Source: Myoxocephalus aenaeus (lineage: Eukaryota; Chordata; Actinopteri; Perciformes; Cottidae). From it: 64,000 nucleotides of DNA. Position 1 is the stretch's first letter. Each line of letters opens with the position of its first letter. The position numbers and the translations under genes were made by a program. The stretch lies in contig JBAMJR010000078.1 in the NCBI GenBank assembly GCA_038501785.1, positions 1,070,001 to 1,134,000 of the forward strand, read 5' to 3'. Below the pieces are notes generated by a model. It was not told the DNA's origin. It did no database searches and saw nothing but the letters and a program-made list of their open reading frames with translations. Below are positions 25,001 through 48,939 of this stretch, piece after piece.

Positions 25001-26488
25001 ACGAGCCAGAAGCTGAACTGTCTGCACGAGAAGTTCAAAGTCGGTCTGAAACCGTCGTCCCACAGCAGCCCGAACAAGACCAAACAACCTTCCACAGCGC
25101 TCCAGATCCCGATCCGGTCCCAGTTGTGTCTGAAGAGTTGGTTCCAGCTCCTGCCCCATCTGAAGAGTTGGTTCCAGCTAGCGCCCCATCTGAAGAGTTG
25201 GTTCCAGCTCCTGCCCCATCTGAAGAGTTGGTTCCAGCTCCTGCCCCATCTGAAGAGTTGGTTCCAGCTCCTGCCCCATCTGAAGAGTTGGTTCCAGCTC
25301 CTGCCCCATCTGAAGAGTTGGTTCCAGCTCCTGCCCCATCTGAAGAGTTGGTTCCAGCTCCTGCCCCATCTGAAGAGTTGGTTCCAGCTCCTGCCCCATC
25401 TGAAGAGTTGGTTCCAGCTCCTGCCCCATCTGAAGAGTTGGTTCCAGCTCCTGCCCCATCTGAAGAGTTGGTTCCAGCTAGCGCCCCATCTGAAGAGTTG
25501 GTTCCAGCTCCTGCCCCATCTGAAGAGTTGGTTCCAGCTCCTGCCCCATCTGAAGAGTTGGTTCCAGCTCCTGCCCCATCTGAAGAGTTGGTTCCAGCTC
25601 CTGCCCCATCTGAAGAGTTGGTTCCAGCTCCTGTACCAACTGAAGAGTTGGTGCTTCCAGCTTCGTCCAAAGAACAAGCCACTCCCGAGGCCTCAAACCC
25701 GAGTGGCACCTCCATGCCAACCTCATCCTCCACCACAGAAGAAGTCCAACAGGAAACACCAGCCAACGCATCAAAGGAAGCCGCCTCGGCCCCAGCTGCT
25801 CCTCCTCCCAGTGGTCAGACCCTCAAACCTGATGCCTCGGTAGCAAACCCCTTCAAGATCCAGAAAGTGAAGTCTGCAGACCTCAAGTCCTTTCAGCGCA
25901 TCGTGGGCGAGGAGGAGAAGCCCGCTCAGGTGGACCGGGCCAGCAGCCTCGGGGCCGACCTGAACCTCTCTGTGCCGCTGGAAAACCTGGAAATTATCTC
26001 CGACTGTGAGGAAGGAGATGCAGCGGCAGTTCTTCCTGACTGGCTGAAAGAAGGGGAGTTCGTGACTGTGGGGAACAACAAGAGCGGCGCCGTCCGGTAC
26101 GTTGGACCCACAGACTTTGCAGAAGGCACCTGGGTGGGTGTGGAACTGGAGGTACCAGCAGGTGAGCAGAACGGCAGCCAATCCCGTTGCTTTCTACCTC
26201 CAAATCTCAAACGTACCTTTTTCTTCTGTCTTTTCTCCAGGAAAGAACGACGGTTCAGTGGGAGGCAAGCACTACTTCCACTGTAACCCCGGCTACGGCG
26301 TGCTGGTGAGGCCGGACCGGGTGAGCCGGGCCGGTGGCAAGCGCCGCCGCCAGCAGAAGCGACGCAGTGCCAACCTGTCTGGATCCAGCCCCAACCTGGC
26401 GGCCCTCACCGCTCTGGCCAAAGGCGAGGCCGGCGGGGCGGCGCCCGGCCGGCACAAAGGAGAGGACCGCAAGTCGTGGAACAGTTGA
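1..26488 (+). CDS. KIF13B: KIF13B (GAKIN), kinesin-3 motor, 5' partial, 32 exons
   Basis: Plus-end microtubule motor of the kinesin-3 family that carries membrane cargo and binds MAGUK proteins. Exons: 1-36, 207-318, 1224-1436, 2845-2955, 3281-3415, 3499-3629, 4501-4587, 4767-4957, 5673-5883, 5996-6158, 7148-7294, 7400-7549, 7848-7976, 8261-8431, 13797-13954, 14687-14819, 15480-15620, 15763-15792, 15882-15981, 16564-16690, 17394-17449, 17536-17651, 18448-18624, 18707-18799, 19570-19722, 20701-20775, 21372-21425, 21615-21705, 21946-22085, 23567-23632, 24367-26161, 26241-26488. All junctions are GT/AG and all phases match, giving about 1,912 codons. The order motor, FHA, KIF1-like region, CAP-Gly identifies KIF13B; the paralogue KIF13A lacks CAP-Gly. 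The 5' exons with the ATP-binding loop lie outside the window. The tail is lengthened by a 17-copy coding repeat in exon 31. Individual exon ends are read by eye. Confidence 0.95.
1467..2844 (+). repeat. TG microsatellite interspersed with about 21 copies of an acceptor-like unit
   Basis: Fills almost the whole intron between KIF13B exons 3 and 4. Tracts of (TG)8-35 alternate with a unit of about 28 bp (gatgacgcttctct, then catgttgaacgtc). The last partial unit supplies the pyrimidine tract and AG of the exon 4 acceptor. Confidence 0.9.
2845..4587 (+). CDS. KIF13B: KIF13B exons 4-7: coiled coil and FHA domain
   Basis: Exon 4 (2845-2955) encodes a charged helix, LKDRLEESEKLIQEMT, typical of the coiled coil between motor and FHA. 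Exons 5-7 (3281-3415, 3499-3629, 4501-4587) encode the forkhead-associated domain, roughly window residues 170-275: NLNADPALNELLVYYLK, DSQDIQLCGM, the TCVNGAAVSSPVRLHHGDRI segment and WGNNHFFR. FHA domains bind phosphothreonine peptides; in kinesin-3 motors this region contributes to cargo or adaptor binding. Exon 4 sits between a TG-rich array and a CA tract. Exon 7 follows about 50 nt of TG repeat that ends 10 nt before the exon. Confidence 0.92.
2956..2984 (+). repeat. CA microsatellite at KIF13B exon 4 donor
   Basis: The (CA)n tract begins four bases into the intron after exon 4. Confidence 0.85.
3739..4335. repeat. dispersed repeat copy A, interrupted by a retrotransposon tail
   Basis: 3739-3930 and 4181-4335 match, in the same order, a continuous copy at 36855-37200 (shared stretches such as gtgaacctaagacctttggt and acacatgggtatctatcat). 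The middle (3931-4180) is foreign. The family is not identified. Confidence 0.75.
3931..4180 (-). mobile_element. non-LTR retrotransposon 3' tail, Rex1/CR1-like (tentative)
   Basis: Begins with (AAGAT)n-like bases, then aatcctttattagtccctca, a common 3' tail of teleost LINEs in reverse orientation. It is 5'-truncated and nested in the repeat described for 3739-4335. A second, longer copy is at 56620-57010. Confidence 0.6.
4442..4490 (+). repeat. TG microsatellite before KIF13B exon 7
   Basis: Uninterrupted TG tract ending 10 nt before the exon 7 acceptor (ttccccctgtag). Confidence 0.9.
4767..6158 (+). CDS. KIF13B: KIF13B exons 8-10: stalk, coiled coil
   Basis: Exons 4767-4957, 5673-5883 and 5996-6158. 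They encode an acidic linker with EEEEGG, a conserved SSERSFGYEFAQAEVMMK stretch, then a long Glu/Arg/Gln-rich helix (QTLERQHEEEKRCALERQR) and TRSLRRLREQIVRANLL followed by EYQVTLQIPAANLDANRK. This is the stalk upstream of the region where human KIF13B binds the guanylate-kinase domain of MAGUK proteins; that function is taken from the family. An Ala/Pro/Gly-rich insert lies around 5815-5850. A GT microsatellite begins directly at the exon 10 donor (6159). Confidence 0.92.
4958..5672 (+). other. KIF13B intron 8, no recognised element
   Basis: Ordinary AT-rich intron. It ends with a (TCC)n tract that forms the exon 9 pyrimidine tract. Confidence 0.7.
6159..7147 (+). other. KIF13B intron 10 with GT microsatellites
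   Basis: Contains GT tracts at 6159-6176 and 6296-6332. The rest is unremarkable intron. Confidence 0.7.
7148..8431 (+). CDS. KIF13B: KIF13B exons 11-14: KIF1-like central region
   Basis: Exons 7148-7294, 7400-7549, 7848-7976 and 8261-8431, all in phase 0. They encode VRRKGKGKQIWALEKMENRL, RSYFKRADPFFDEQENHSL, GVANVFLACLFHDVKLQYAV and VKILQASGLPRHLSNFVFC, the conserved kinesin-3 central region (KIF1B-like or kinesin-associated, part of the MAGUK-binding stalk). Exon 14 ends with DPQCTVVFDSSK; its last 36 nt and the donor are repeated five more times downstream. The segment 7977-8260 is ordinary intron. Confidence 0.93.
8396..8742 (+). repeat. six-copy tandem duplication of KIF13B exon 14 end plus splice donor
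   Basis: A 60-62 bp unit made of 36 exonic nt (acccacaatgcaccgtggtg ... agcagcaag) and 24-26 intronic nt (gtgagacacac ... cacaga) occurs six times. Donor junctions lie after 8431, 8491, 8553, 8615, 8675 and 8735, each AAG|GTGAGA. Confidence 0.95.
8743..9228 (+). repeat. CA/CAGA/GATA complex microsatellite
   Basis: About 490 bp of mixed (CA)n, (CAGA)n and (GATA)-like motifs. Long His/Thr or Cys/Val open frames across it are low-complexity artefacts. Confidence 0.9.
9330..13796 (+). repeat. 4.5-kb minisatellite, 50-52 bp unit, about 87 copies
   Basis: The unit contains aataaaacagctccataacc, tttgaag and atgttcagtcta. Copies vary at a few sites (ctagatg/ctaagatg, gtcatc/gtccatc, agctc/agctt, cagaat/cataat). 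The array runs without a spacer into KIF13B exon 15, whose acceptor is the tttgaag of the last unit. Confidence 0.97.
13797..17651 (+). CDS. KIF13B: KIF13B exons 15-22: central tail region
   Basis: Exons 13797-13954, 14687-14819, 15480-15620, 15763-15792, 15882-15981, 16564-16690, 17394-17449 and 17536-17651. Recognisable stretches include ALWDLGVIQAKTRTLRERW, FQLRQGQSRRVQVEVRSV, RQEYLDQHLQKIV, LTLTEERNAVLVPSAGSG, IPGAPVERVPVPGMETHIPV and FLDLS. These match the KIF13-specific tail between the KIF1-like region and the DUF3694-type region. Exon 15 begins directly after the last unit of the about 51-bp minisatellite, so its acceptor (ttgaag) is a repeat copy. Exon 18 is only 30 nt (AADEDMDSYQ). 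Confidence 0.92.
13955..14686 (+). other. KIF13B intron 15, unremarkable
   Basis: No repeat family or coding segment recognised. Confidence 0.6.
15100..15420. repeat. dispersed repeat, second copy at about 500-660
   Basis: Shares aacgacacagtt, ttgcagattctgattctt and nearby spacing with 500-620 in KIF13B intron 2. The family is not identified. Confidence 0.5.
17933..18337. mobile_element. non-autonomous DNA transposon, CAGGGTTC family, copy 1
   Basis: Begins cagggatcttacgtcatg and ends gaaccctg. The body (ataagcaggcatacatacag, aggtttactgtatgctttg) matches copies at 43099-43412 and 55040-55461. A short 93-bp member lies at 60120-60212. Confidence 0.7.
18311..18371. repeat. perfect 27-bp inverted repeat, 7-nt loop
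   Basis: Arms 18311-18337 and 18345-18371 (catgtgtcagaatgtgtctg... and its exact complement). It marks two CAGGGTTC-family elements joined head to head; the reversed partial copy continues to about 18430. Confidence 0.85.
18448..21425 (+). CDS. KIF13B: KIF13B exons 23-27: DUF3694-like region and phospho-regulatory tail
   Basis: Exons 18448-18624, 18707-18799, 19570-19722, 20701-20775 and 21372-21425. They encode VKVEASWDSTVHDCPQLSR, LLLRKRVCVNVTGKQGFAQ, STIPGCGVTFEVVSNIPG, YLRSVLGVENILTLDRLRQ and EVAVREQLVRGKASRRCLSS followed by PNINRLSASSLDLSS. The SRRxxSSPN context corresponds to the human KIF13B tail region reported to be phosphorylated by PAR1b/MARK and bound by 14-3-3; retention of that function here is inferred. 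The introns after exons 25 and 26 consist largely of 19-bp tandem arrays. Confidence 0.92.
18880..19200 (+). mobile_element. LINE 3' end, L2-like (tentative)
   Basis: Ends with tgtaaatataaataaagtta followed by (TTA)n, the usual 3' tail of teleost L2-type elements. Upstream text (aatcacctcttaaaacccat) fits the end of such an ORF region. Degenerate. Confidence 0.5.
19208..19458. mobile_element. MITE with long terminal inverted repeats, GTAAAAGTCGGG family, copy 1
   Basis: The left end, tgtaaaagtcgggttacaag, is the complement of the right end cttgtaacccgacatttacg. Inner parts carry the shared gtccccgctgtagc and gctagc-rich core. Other copies: 30000-30316 and 57660-57975. Confidence 0.8.
19727..20299 (+). 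repeat. 19-bp minisatellite at KIF13B exon 25 donor, about 30 copies
   Basis: Unit aggtccacgagcacacacc, nearly invariant. The array starts four bases after the exon 25 end (GACAG|GTCAGGTCC). Confidence 0.95.
20378..20418 (+). repeat. AT microsatellite
   Basis: (AT)n of about 40 bp in KIF13B intron 25. Confidence 0.9.
20780..21340 (+). repeat. 19-bp minisatellite filling KIF13B intron 26, about 29 copies
   Basis: Unit gtctcactgccgttgaccc with g/c and c/t variants (gccg, cccg, cctg). It starts four bases after the exon 26 donor and ends about 31 nt before the exon 27 acceptor. Confidence 0.95.
21615..23632 (+). CDS. KIF13B: KIF13B exons 28-30: low-complexity tail
   Basis: Exons 21615-21705, 21946-22085 and 23567-23632. 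They encode GWESQQDLSPAASSRR, SYLPPAKAVPKLLKSLLPGG, a His5-Gln8 run (22048-22085, CAT/CAG repeats ending at the donor) and TVPRIVVQSASVEEGLSKHP. The PKLLKSLLP and PRIVVQSAS motifs are the conserved anchors. The CAG run reaches the splice donor (CAG|GTACAC), so its length could vary without a frame change. The 22086-23566 intron contains a perfect 70-bp palindrome. Confidence 0.88.
21770..21895 (+). repeat. TCC-rich minisatellite in KIF13B intron 28
   Basis: Units of cacgactgtgtcc followed by (TCC)n and tcaccccttcacgac, about four copies of growing length. A (TCTG)n tract lies nearby at 21441-21468. Confidence 0.85.
22342..22411. repeat. perfect 70-bp palindrome (32-bp arms, 6-nt loop)
   Basis: The left arm gccgcagacgtcccggggtc... 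and right arm ...gaccccgggacgtctgcggc are exact complements around ggcgtc. It lies in the intron between KIF13B exons 29 and 30, in GC-rich DNA. Confidence 0.95.
24367..26488 (+). CDS. KIF13B: KIF13B exons 31-32: repeat-expanded tail and CAP-Gly domain
   Basis: Exon 31 (24367-26161, 1,795 nt) and exon 32 (26241-26488, stop TGA 26486-26488). Exon 31 opens with a Pro/Ser/Glu-rich region that includes SSGYVSTSISTATLSDVYTL, a conserved KIF13B motif. It then has acidic sequence and 17 copies of a 10-residue repeat (EELVPAPAPS), and VANPFKIQKVKSADLKSFQ. The CAP-Gly domain follows: GEFVTVGNNKSGAVRYVGP, EGTWVGVELEVPAG and GKNDGSVGGKHYF, with the microtubule/EB-binding GKNDG motif split by the intron. 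The protein ends with an NLAALTALAKG...EDRKSW tail, close to the known KIF13B C terminus. The long exon 31 makes this tail larger than in the human protein. Confidence 0.94.
25132..25641 (+). repeat. KIF13B: coding 30-bp minisatellite, 17 copies of EELVPAPAPS
   Basis: Sixteen near-identical 30-bp units and one diverged last unit inside KIF13B exon 31. Two units read PASAPS (gctagc) instead of PAPAPS. Units are nearly identical at silent sites, which indicates recent expansion or homogenisation. Confidence 0.97.
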
Positions 26489-27355
26489 GCTCAGAATCCA
26501 ATGAAGGGTCCGGCTGTGGGGAACCGCATGCAGCAGCTGGTCCACGTGATTATAGTTTAATTTAGTTTTTATTTAGTTTTCCGATCGTGACAATGCGGTT
26601 TTATTTGGGCTGAGCGACTGCAAAGGGTGATTCAGTCCACACTGTTGGGAGAAATAACCCTCTCAGCCTTTTATTCTTTTAAAATGTAGATGTGTTATTT
26701 TCCAGGCATGTCGATGCACAGAACACCCTTTCCTCAGTGATTTCATTTCAAAAGGACCGTCTTTAAAATCAGGACCGCCGTTCTTTTAAATGTGTTTTTC
26801 CACTTGCCAAGCAAAAGAATGTTAAACGCGTCTCGACCCCTTCTCGTGTCGCGCTGCTCATGATGCGTCACACAGCTGCACGCATTGGATTGTTTTATAC
26901 CTCTTGTACACTTGTGCCTTGAAATATAACGACTACTCAGCCGCCGTGCCTTCGTGGTAAACCGGCAACCTGCTGCTGACGCGGTGAGGCGGTTTAACTG
27001 GAGCTTCTGTTGGCTCTTGAATGTGTTATCTACTGTTTCAGCAAAAAAAAAAATACCTTGCACTTACTTTTCTGACTAAATCTACTGAAATTTTGCAACA
27101 TTTTTAATCAACTTATGTGTCAAGATTGAGTGGAAATGACTTTTTAACTGGAGTATGTTTCACTAGCGCGTTTTGAATTATGCCGTGTGCATCGAGTGTT
27201 CATGTGGGAAAGAATTGGTATTCATTTGTGTTTGGGTAACCAGATATTTTATACTATGCCTGAATGCTTATTTATTGAACGATGAAGACATGATATCTGT
27301 GGTGAAAATCTAAATCACCTTTTTATATTAAATAAATCTCATTCTGCTCTTGTCC
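26489..27355 (+). other. KIF13B: KIF13B 3' UTR
   Basis: Non-coding, AT-rich sequence after the KIF13B stop with no recognisable repeat family. It ends shortly after the AATAAA at 27331-27336, followed by a TG-rich segment (tctgctcttgtcctccaatg), a plausible cleavage region. The exact cleavage site is not visible. Confidence 0.7.
27331..27336 (+). terminator. KIF13B: KIF13B polyadenylation signal AATAAA
   Basis: Canonical hexamer about 843 nt downstream of the stop codon, with a GT/T-rich stretch 10-30 nt further on. Earlier hexamer variants exist in the UTR, so alternative sites are possible. Confidence 0.65.
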
Positions 27356-29289
27356 TCCAATGTGTGATCACTCTTTGCAGAGGTGTGTGAAACACGATGG
27401 CAAACCCAGGAAGTCTCATTGATATAGCTTTATTCTCTTGTACATTATATATATGATATATATATATATCATATTAAAATAAACACAAGTTAAAAAAAAT
27501 GAACAAAGAAACTGTACAAAAAATGTATATATACTACATCTTAATTACAGAACAGTCTACTGTCCAAAAAAGGCACTAAATTCTGAAATGGGCAATACAG
27601 TAATGTTGAACTTAACTAGATCGATACAACAGCATTCAGTCCTCTTCTCAGCTATATTGGGATGAAGTGGGTTTGGGACACAGAAGGACATGTAGACCTG
27701 ACGACCACGAGGACACGCCTTCAGAGTAAGCACACGCGTGACGCCGGGCTCAGATCCCAGCACTCAAAGATTCCTCCGTCTCCTCGTGTCTCTGGGGAAA
27801 AGCCCCGAGGTCTTCTCGGGCACCTGAGGGGTTCTGGCTTCCGTCCCGTGAAAACCTTTGTGGAGCGCTGGACTACAGACTTGCACTCGTGGCGTCGCTC
27901 TCACACCAAGGCTATCATTCAAAAGTGTCTCAGCGAGAGGAGGATCTCTAAACGTCTCTCTTCCTCACACATTACTCTCTGAATGTCACACCAAACTCCA
28001 CAGAAAGAGGGTTGCCTGTTCAGGTTCATCTTTAAACAACGATATGCGAGTGAGACCTAAAGGACGTTTACTTTATCAGTGATGAGAAGGAACCTCTACT
28101 GTTACACCGCCTAACTGCATGCTGGGTACAACTTTAACGCTGCGCATACTTTTAACTTTCAGTGCATCCTGAAGTATACAGACGTACAACAGGGACATAA
28201 TACGGTCACAAACACCTTGAGCTCTGACCCTCGTCTCTTAGCTGGGCGTCAGAGTGCTGCTTGCACACTGCAGGATGTGAGCGCGGATGTACTTTTGGGC
28301 AAACTGAGTATTGGGACATGTTGAATAATATGGTAGTGTGGGTACTGGAGCGCAAAGGAACCGTTACGCCGCCGATGGAGAGTGGATATCTACGGGACTT
28401 CCAGTCATTTTCTTGAATATCGTTCAGCCGATCAGCTTCACACTTGGCGGGTGTATTATAATAAAATATATATATATTTTATTATATTGCTGAGGAAGCA
28501 CAGAGTCCATTGTGAAGTTGAGCGGATCTCGAGGAAGCGGTCACTGCACGACCGACGGGAACTTCCCTCGTCTGAACTCATTTATTCTGAGTTTAATACG
28601 GTGAAACATTAAAACTCTTCATTTCCTGGTGGAGTTTGGCGTGGCATCGTTTACGGGATGGAGCGGCACAGACTGGGCCTTTAATACGACATGGTTCGGT
28701 ACTGAAACGGTTGTTTTCACACACTGGAGGTCACATGTTAAGCTATTCTTCTTCCAAATAAGGTGCATCATTTTTCATTGTTTACAAAACAAACAGACTG
28801 TTGTTCAGTCGAATACGGGATGACACGCAAGAAACTAAGAAAAACGGTTTCAATGATCATGGAAAAATAATTCAGGAGATTTAAAAGCATTATTAATTTA
28901 ACAATAAAAGCACGTTTCATTTCAAAACGTGTGTTTTTTTTGTACATTACCATTAAAAAAACAAAACAAAAAGAGTATAAATACATAGTTTTTAATCTTT
29001 CAACCCTTTCTTTTTTAAACAGTACCGAGTCCCTGTACTTCGTACACAGAAGCCGTAGATTTAAATGCAGCTTTTCTAAACTAAGCCAGGATCCAGATCA
29101 TCTGAAACACCATTAATGTCCATATTTGGCGTTATTATAAAACATGAGGCATTCGGCTAACTGCTTTGTAGAATATTTCCCCAGTTCTCCAAAACCATCA
29201 CTAAGGCAGGGGTTCCCTTTAAAAGCAATACTTTTACATTTTGAGATCTACGCTTACATGCCGAGAAGATTGATACCACTCACGCCTGT

Positions 29290-29760
29290 ATGCTAGTTAC
29301 AGCTGCAGGGAGGAGAGTTAGCTTAGCTTAGCATAGCAACTGAAAGCTGGAAAAAGCGGCTATGGCTCTGTGCAAAAGTGACGATGTCATTCAACTAGCG
29401 CCTCAAAAGCTCACTAATGAATAAGTTATGTCGTCTGAGTATAAAAAGAGCTCAAGAAGTCACTTTGCCCGTAACCTTCTGAAAAAGCACAACGTTAAAC
29501 TTAATTTGTCTGTATGGCTTTAATAAGACTAAATATATTTAATTAGTGAGCTTTAGCGGCGCTAGCAGGCAGATCTCTTTCACACTGAACCACCAGTTGC
29601 TCCTGAATGACTAAGTGGGTTAAACGCAGAGACCAAATGTCATGCATGTAAAAATGTAATCTAACGAACATAATCAAGTGTACGTTTTTAAGTTTAACCG
29701 TAGTTAAGCTAAGCTAACGGTCTCCCGGCTCTAGCTTCATATTCAAACGTACAGACATAA
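29290..29760. repeat. dispersed repeat shared with 31985-32260
   Basis: Both stretches share gttagcttagctta, ggctctgt, cactaatgaat/cattagtgagctt and gctaagctaacggtctc in the same order. It looks like a degenerate teleost interspersed repeat of unassigned family. Confidence 0.5.
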
Positions 29761-29999
29761 CAAGTTTTGGAAAAGTTCCACCTGGCGGGGAATTATTTCC
29801 ACTATAAACGTCTTTGCTTTCACCTATTGAGGCTAGAGATGAACTAAAAAGTGAAAAATCTCCTCAGAAGTTCAGATATTCTAAAACATTTCCAGTGTGG
29901 ATTTCATCTAATTCATAGCCGCTGATATTAAAAAGAAACATCTTGTGAAAGCACATTATTTAGGCTCTTATAAAGAGGCAGCGTCACAGAACAAGCACC

Positions 30000-30316
30000 G
30001 TAAAAGTTGGGGTACGAGTCGCTACTACCTTTGGTCAGTGTCCCCGTTAGCTCCCCGCTGTAGCCAGCTGGGGCTCCTGCTAGCGCTCCGTTACTTCCCC
30101 GCTAACTTCTGCTAGCGCTCCGCTAGCTCCCTGAAAACCACTGAAGGTAGCGGGACCAGGCTCGACACCCGACTTGGGCAGAGGGGACGCGGGCAGCAGC
30201 AGCGCTAGCTAGCAGCAGCGCTAGCTAGCAGCAGCGCTAGTTGCGCTGCTCCTAGCTTGCTACAGCGGGGACACTGACCGGCCGTAGGAGCGGCTTGTAA
30301 CCCGACTTTTACGGTA
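30000..30316. mobile_element. MITE, GTAAAAGTCGGG family, copy 2
   Basis: Ends ccgtaaaagttggggtacg and cttgtaacccgacttttacg. The core has repeated gcagcagcgctagctagc. It matches 19208-19458 and 57660-57975. Confidence 0.8.
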
Positions 30317-31251
30317 GTAAATAGCTCGGGGGGATTTTATCGTGATACCTTTCTTTACCACACGAGGCCTCGCTGAGCGACACGGCCTGCGGGCGCCAGA
30401 GGAGGCGCTAGACATCACTTTGGCTTCTCCAGACTCGAGCCTCTTCTCCTTTGGCATGGAGGACATTTAAAACAAAGCACGAATCCCCTTTTGAAATAGC
30501 TGAAGTTTGCTTGATTATCACGTTATTCTCGTAGCTAAATGGTGTTCATCTAGTCGCCATCTGGGAACAAACAGGGAGATGCAGATGAAAGAACTAAAAC
30601 TACTGCTGTTGGATATAAACCTTCACATTGATTTAGACTTTTATTCTAAAAGAAAATCTTGTTGTTCCTTGTCAGGGAGAGAAAAATAAACTTAAACCTG
30701 ATGTGTACTGCAAAAAAGTAAAAGCTGCAGTTGTTAAGGCCAGCCTTGAGGTTTAAGGCTTCGTCTTTATGGAGGTTTTCATCCAACAGCAGAGGGGAGG
30801 AAACAAGAAGAGCTTCTCTGAGGAAGAGGAGGAACACCCTCACCTTCATCGTTAACCGGACGATAGCTGCTCGCCCGACGAAGAGGGAGACTCTTGAGGG
30901 TACGTAGGTAGAGTGTGACTGAGAACCATCACCATATATATATATATATATATATTATATATACAGCACACATTATTATTCTGAGGTTGACGCTGAGGAG
31001 AGAGGAAAGAGAAGAGGTATCCTGTGAGGAGAGACGAGGGCCACCATTTTGTTTTGGGATAGGGAGGAAAAGGACTCTCTCTCCTTCACGTGGAGCGTTT
31101 TCATGGAGATCCCTCGCCGCCAGCTGTCTGTATATTGGGGGGTTACTGTTTACGTGGCTGAGGGGGGAGGCGTGGAGGAGGGACGTCACAAGGTTAGCTA
31201 CGTAGCATTTCAGTTTCCCTCCCTCCTTCCCCTCCTCCGACCCCGTCCCGT

Positions 31252-47106
<15,855 letters not shown>

Positions 47107-47184
47107 CCTGCTGCTGGAGGAGAGACAGACAGGCTGTGAGACAGGGAGGAGGGAAGGAAACAGGAAATGCAGGGGGAAGTTGAG

Positions 47185-47410
47185 GACAGCGAGTAAGTGA
47201 AGAAGAAGAAGAGAAACAGAGATGGAGAAAGAGGAAAGTCACACAGAAATGAGACAGATGAAGGGACGGCAACGAGAGGATGAAGTGGGAAAAGAGAGAA
47301 AGAGGAGGAGAGTCAGAGGGGTGAAAACTGCAAGAAGGAAATAAGCAGCAAATAAGAAAAGGAAGACAGGAGATAAGAGTGTGAAAGAAAGAAAGAGGGA
47401 GGGAGGGGCC
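47185..47410 (+). other. long purine-rich tract upstream of HMBOX1 coding exon 1
   Basis: About 225 bp of G/A-rich sequence on + (gaagaagaagagaaacagag and similar), hence a long pyrimidine-rich region in the transcript before the exon 1 acceptor. Simple-sequence origin; possible splicing enhancer. Confidence 0.6.
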
Positions 47411-47715
47411 GGGAATAAGAAATCTGCTATTTTTGGGAAGCAGCGGAGTCACCTTGACAGCTGATGCTATCAGCGCTCCGACTGCTCCGGAGCTACAGCG
47501 GCTCCGCGGCGCCACCCACGCTTTGTGTTTTTCATAAGCAATTTGCACGGCTCAAAATCAATGCGACTGGAATCAAGACTGCGGCAGATTTTTTTTTTTT
47601 TCCCATCTCTCCCTGCGCTGATATGATAAACGCTTTAGAAAGGGGTCACCGGCAGCTCTCTGGAGGCGCTCCTCTACAGCGGTGTTACACCAAGCTGTGC
47701 AGAGGGACACACGGA

Positions 47716-47717
<2 letters not shown>

Positions 47718-47766
<49 letters not shown>
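47718..47766. repeat. GT microsatellite
   Basis: (GT)24 in the HMBOX1 5' intron. Confidence 0.95.
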
Positions 47767-47767
<1 letters not shown>

Positions 47768-47885
47768 CAAGTTATTGTGAAGGGAGCCAATATGACACGG
47801 TGACTATAATAAGCCTTTAAAACGAGGCGGCTGAGCACCGGACGACCTCGACTCGTTTCTTGAGCCGTGGATCGTTGAGACCCGT

Positions 47886-48008
47886 CCCGTCCCTGGAGGC
47901 GTGGCCACGACCCGTCCCTGGAGGCGTGGCCACGTCCCGTCCCTGGAGGCGTGGCCACGTCCCGTCCCTGGAGGCGTGGCCACGTCCCGTCCCTGGAGGC
48001 GTGGCCAC
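47886..48008. repeat. 25-bp minisatellite, about 5 copies
   Basis: Unit cccgtccctggaggcgtgg + ccacg(a/t), in the HMBOX1 5' intron. Confidence 0.93.
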
Positions 48009-48239
48009 ATCACACGCCAGGTACTTCACCTGAGGTTTGGTGTTCTTTTACTGAGCGGCAAGCCAGACGAGCTAAAGGAATCATTATCCACCAGGGTCAA
48101 GCATTCACTAGGTTTACTCTGCCTTTTAGTAGGGTTAAGGGCACACACACACACACACACACAGGTGATGAGTTCATTATGAGTGACTCTACTTCTACTC
48201 TAATTAGAAGACAACTGACATGGGCCTGTCTCTGACAGA

Positions 48240-48241
48240 TG

Positions 48242-48275
<34 letters not shown>

Positions 48276-48282
48276 AAAGCGA

Positions 48283-48321
<39 letters not shown>

Positions 48322-48345
48322 AGAGAGAGAAACACACAGAGAGAG

Positions 48346-48379
<34 letters not shown>

Positions 48380-48740
48380 AGCGAGAGACACACACAGAGA
48401 GAGACACACACAGAGAGCGAGAGACACACACACACACAGAGAGAGAGCGAGAGACACACACACACAGCGAGAGAGAGAGAGAGACACACACACACACACA
48501 CACACACAGAGAGAGAGAGCGAGAGACACACACACACACACACACAGCGAGAGAGAGAGAGAGACACACAGCGAGAGAGAGAGAGAGACACACACACACA
48601 GCGAGAGAGAGAGAGAGACACACACACACAGCGAGAGAGAGAGAGAGACACACACACACACACACACACACACAGCGAGAGAGAGAGAGAGAGAGAGAGA
48701 CACACACACACACACACACACACACAGAGAGAAAGCGAGA

Positions 48741-48772
<32 letters not shown>

Positions 48773-48778
48773 CACACA

Positions 48779-48810
<32 letters not shown>

Positions 48811-48866
48811 CACACACACACAGCGAGAGAGAGACACACAGACACACACACACACACACACACACC
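48240..48866. repeat. CA/GA compound microsatellite
   Basis: (CA)n blocks alternate with gcgagagaga-type (GA)n blocks for about 620 bp; a short CA tract also lies at 48143-48162. Confidence 0.95.
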
Positions 48867-48939
48867 CCCCTAACAGATCTTATCGTCTCCGATAAGCCAT
48901 GTTCCTTACCTACATGCAGGGCGCGTGCACGCTGCACCA

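Larger units (their letters stand above)
27357..31251. other. KIF13B-HMBOX1 tail-to-tail interval
   Basis: Contains the HMBOX1 3' UTR of unknown length. An AATAAA on the - strand at 27429-27434 would put the two poly(A) signals about 100 bp apart across an AT palindrome (27445-27475); other hexamers lie nearer, for example at about 30641. A MITE lies at 30000-30316, a dispersed repeat at about 29290-29760 and AT repeats at 30934-30962. No coding segment recognised. Confidence 0.5.

Noticed and set aside
24997..25766. Antisense frames of over 200 residues across the exon 31 repeat
   Set aside because: Opposite-strand shadows of the EELVPAPAPS coding repeat. The + strand frame is the one joined by proper splice sites and the conserved CAP-Gly domain.
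48097..48937. Cys/Val/Ser and Thr/His/Arg/Glu frames over 200 residues
   Set aside because: CA/GA compound microsatellite.
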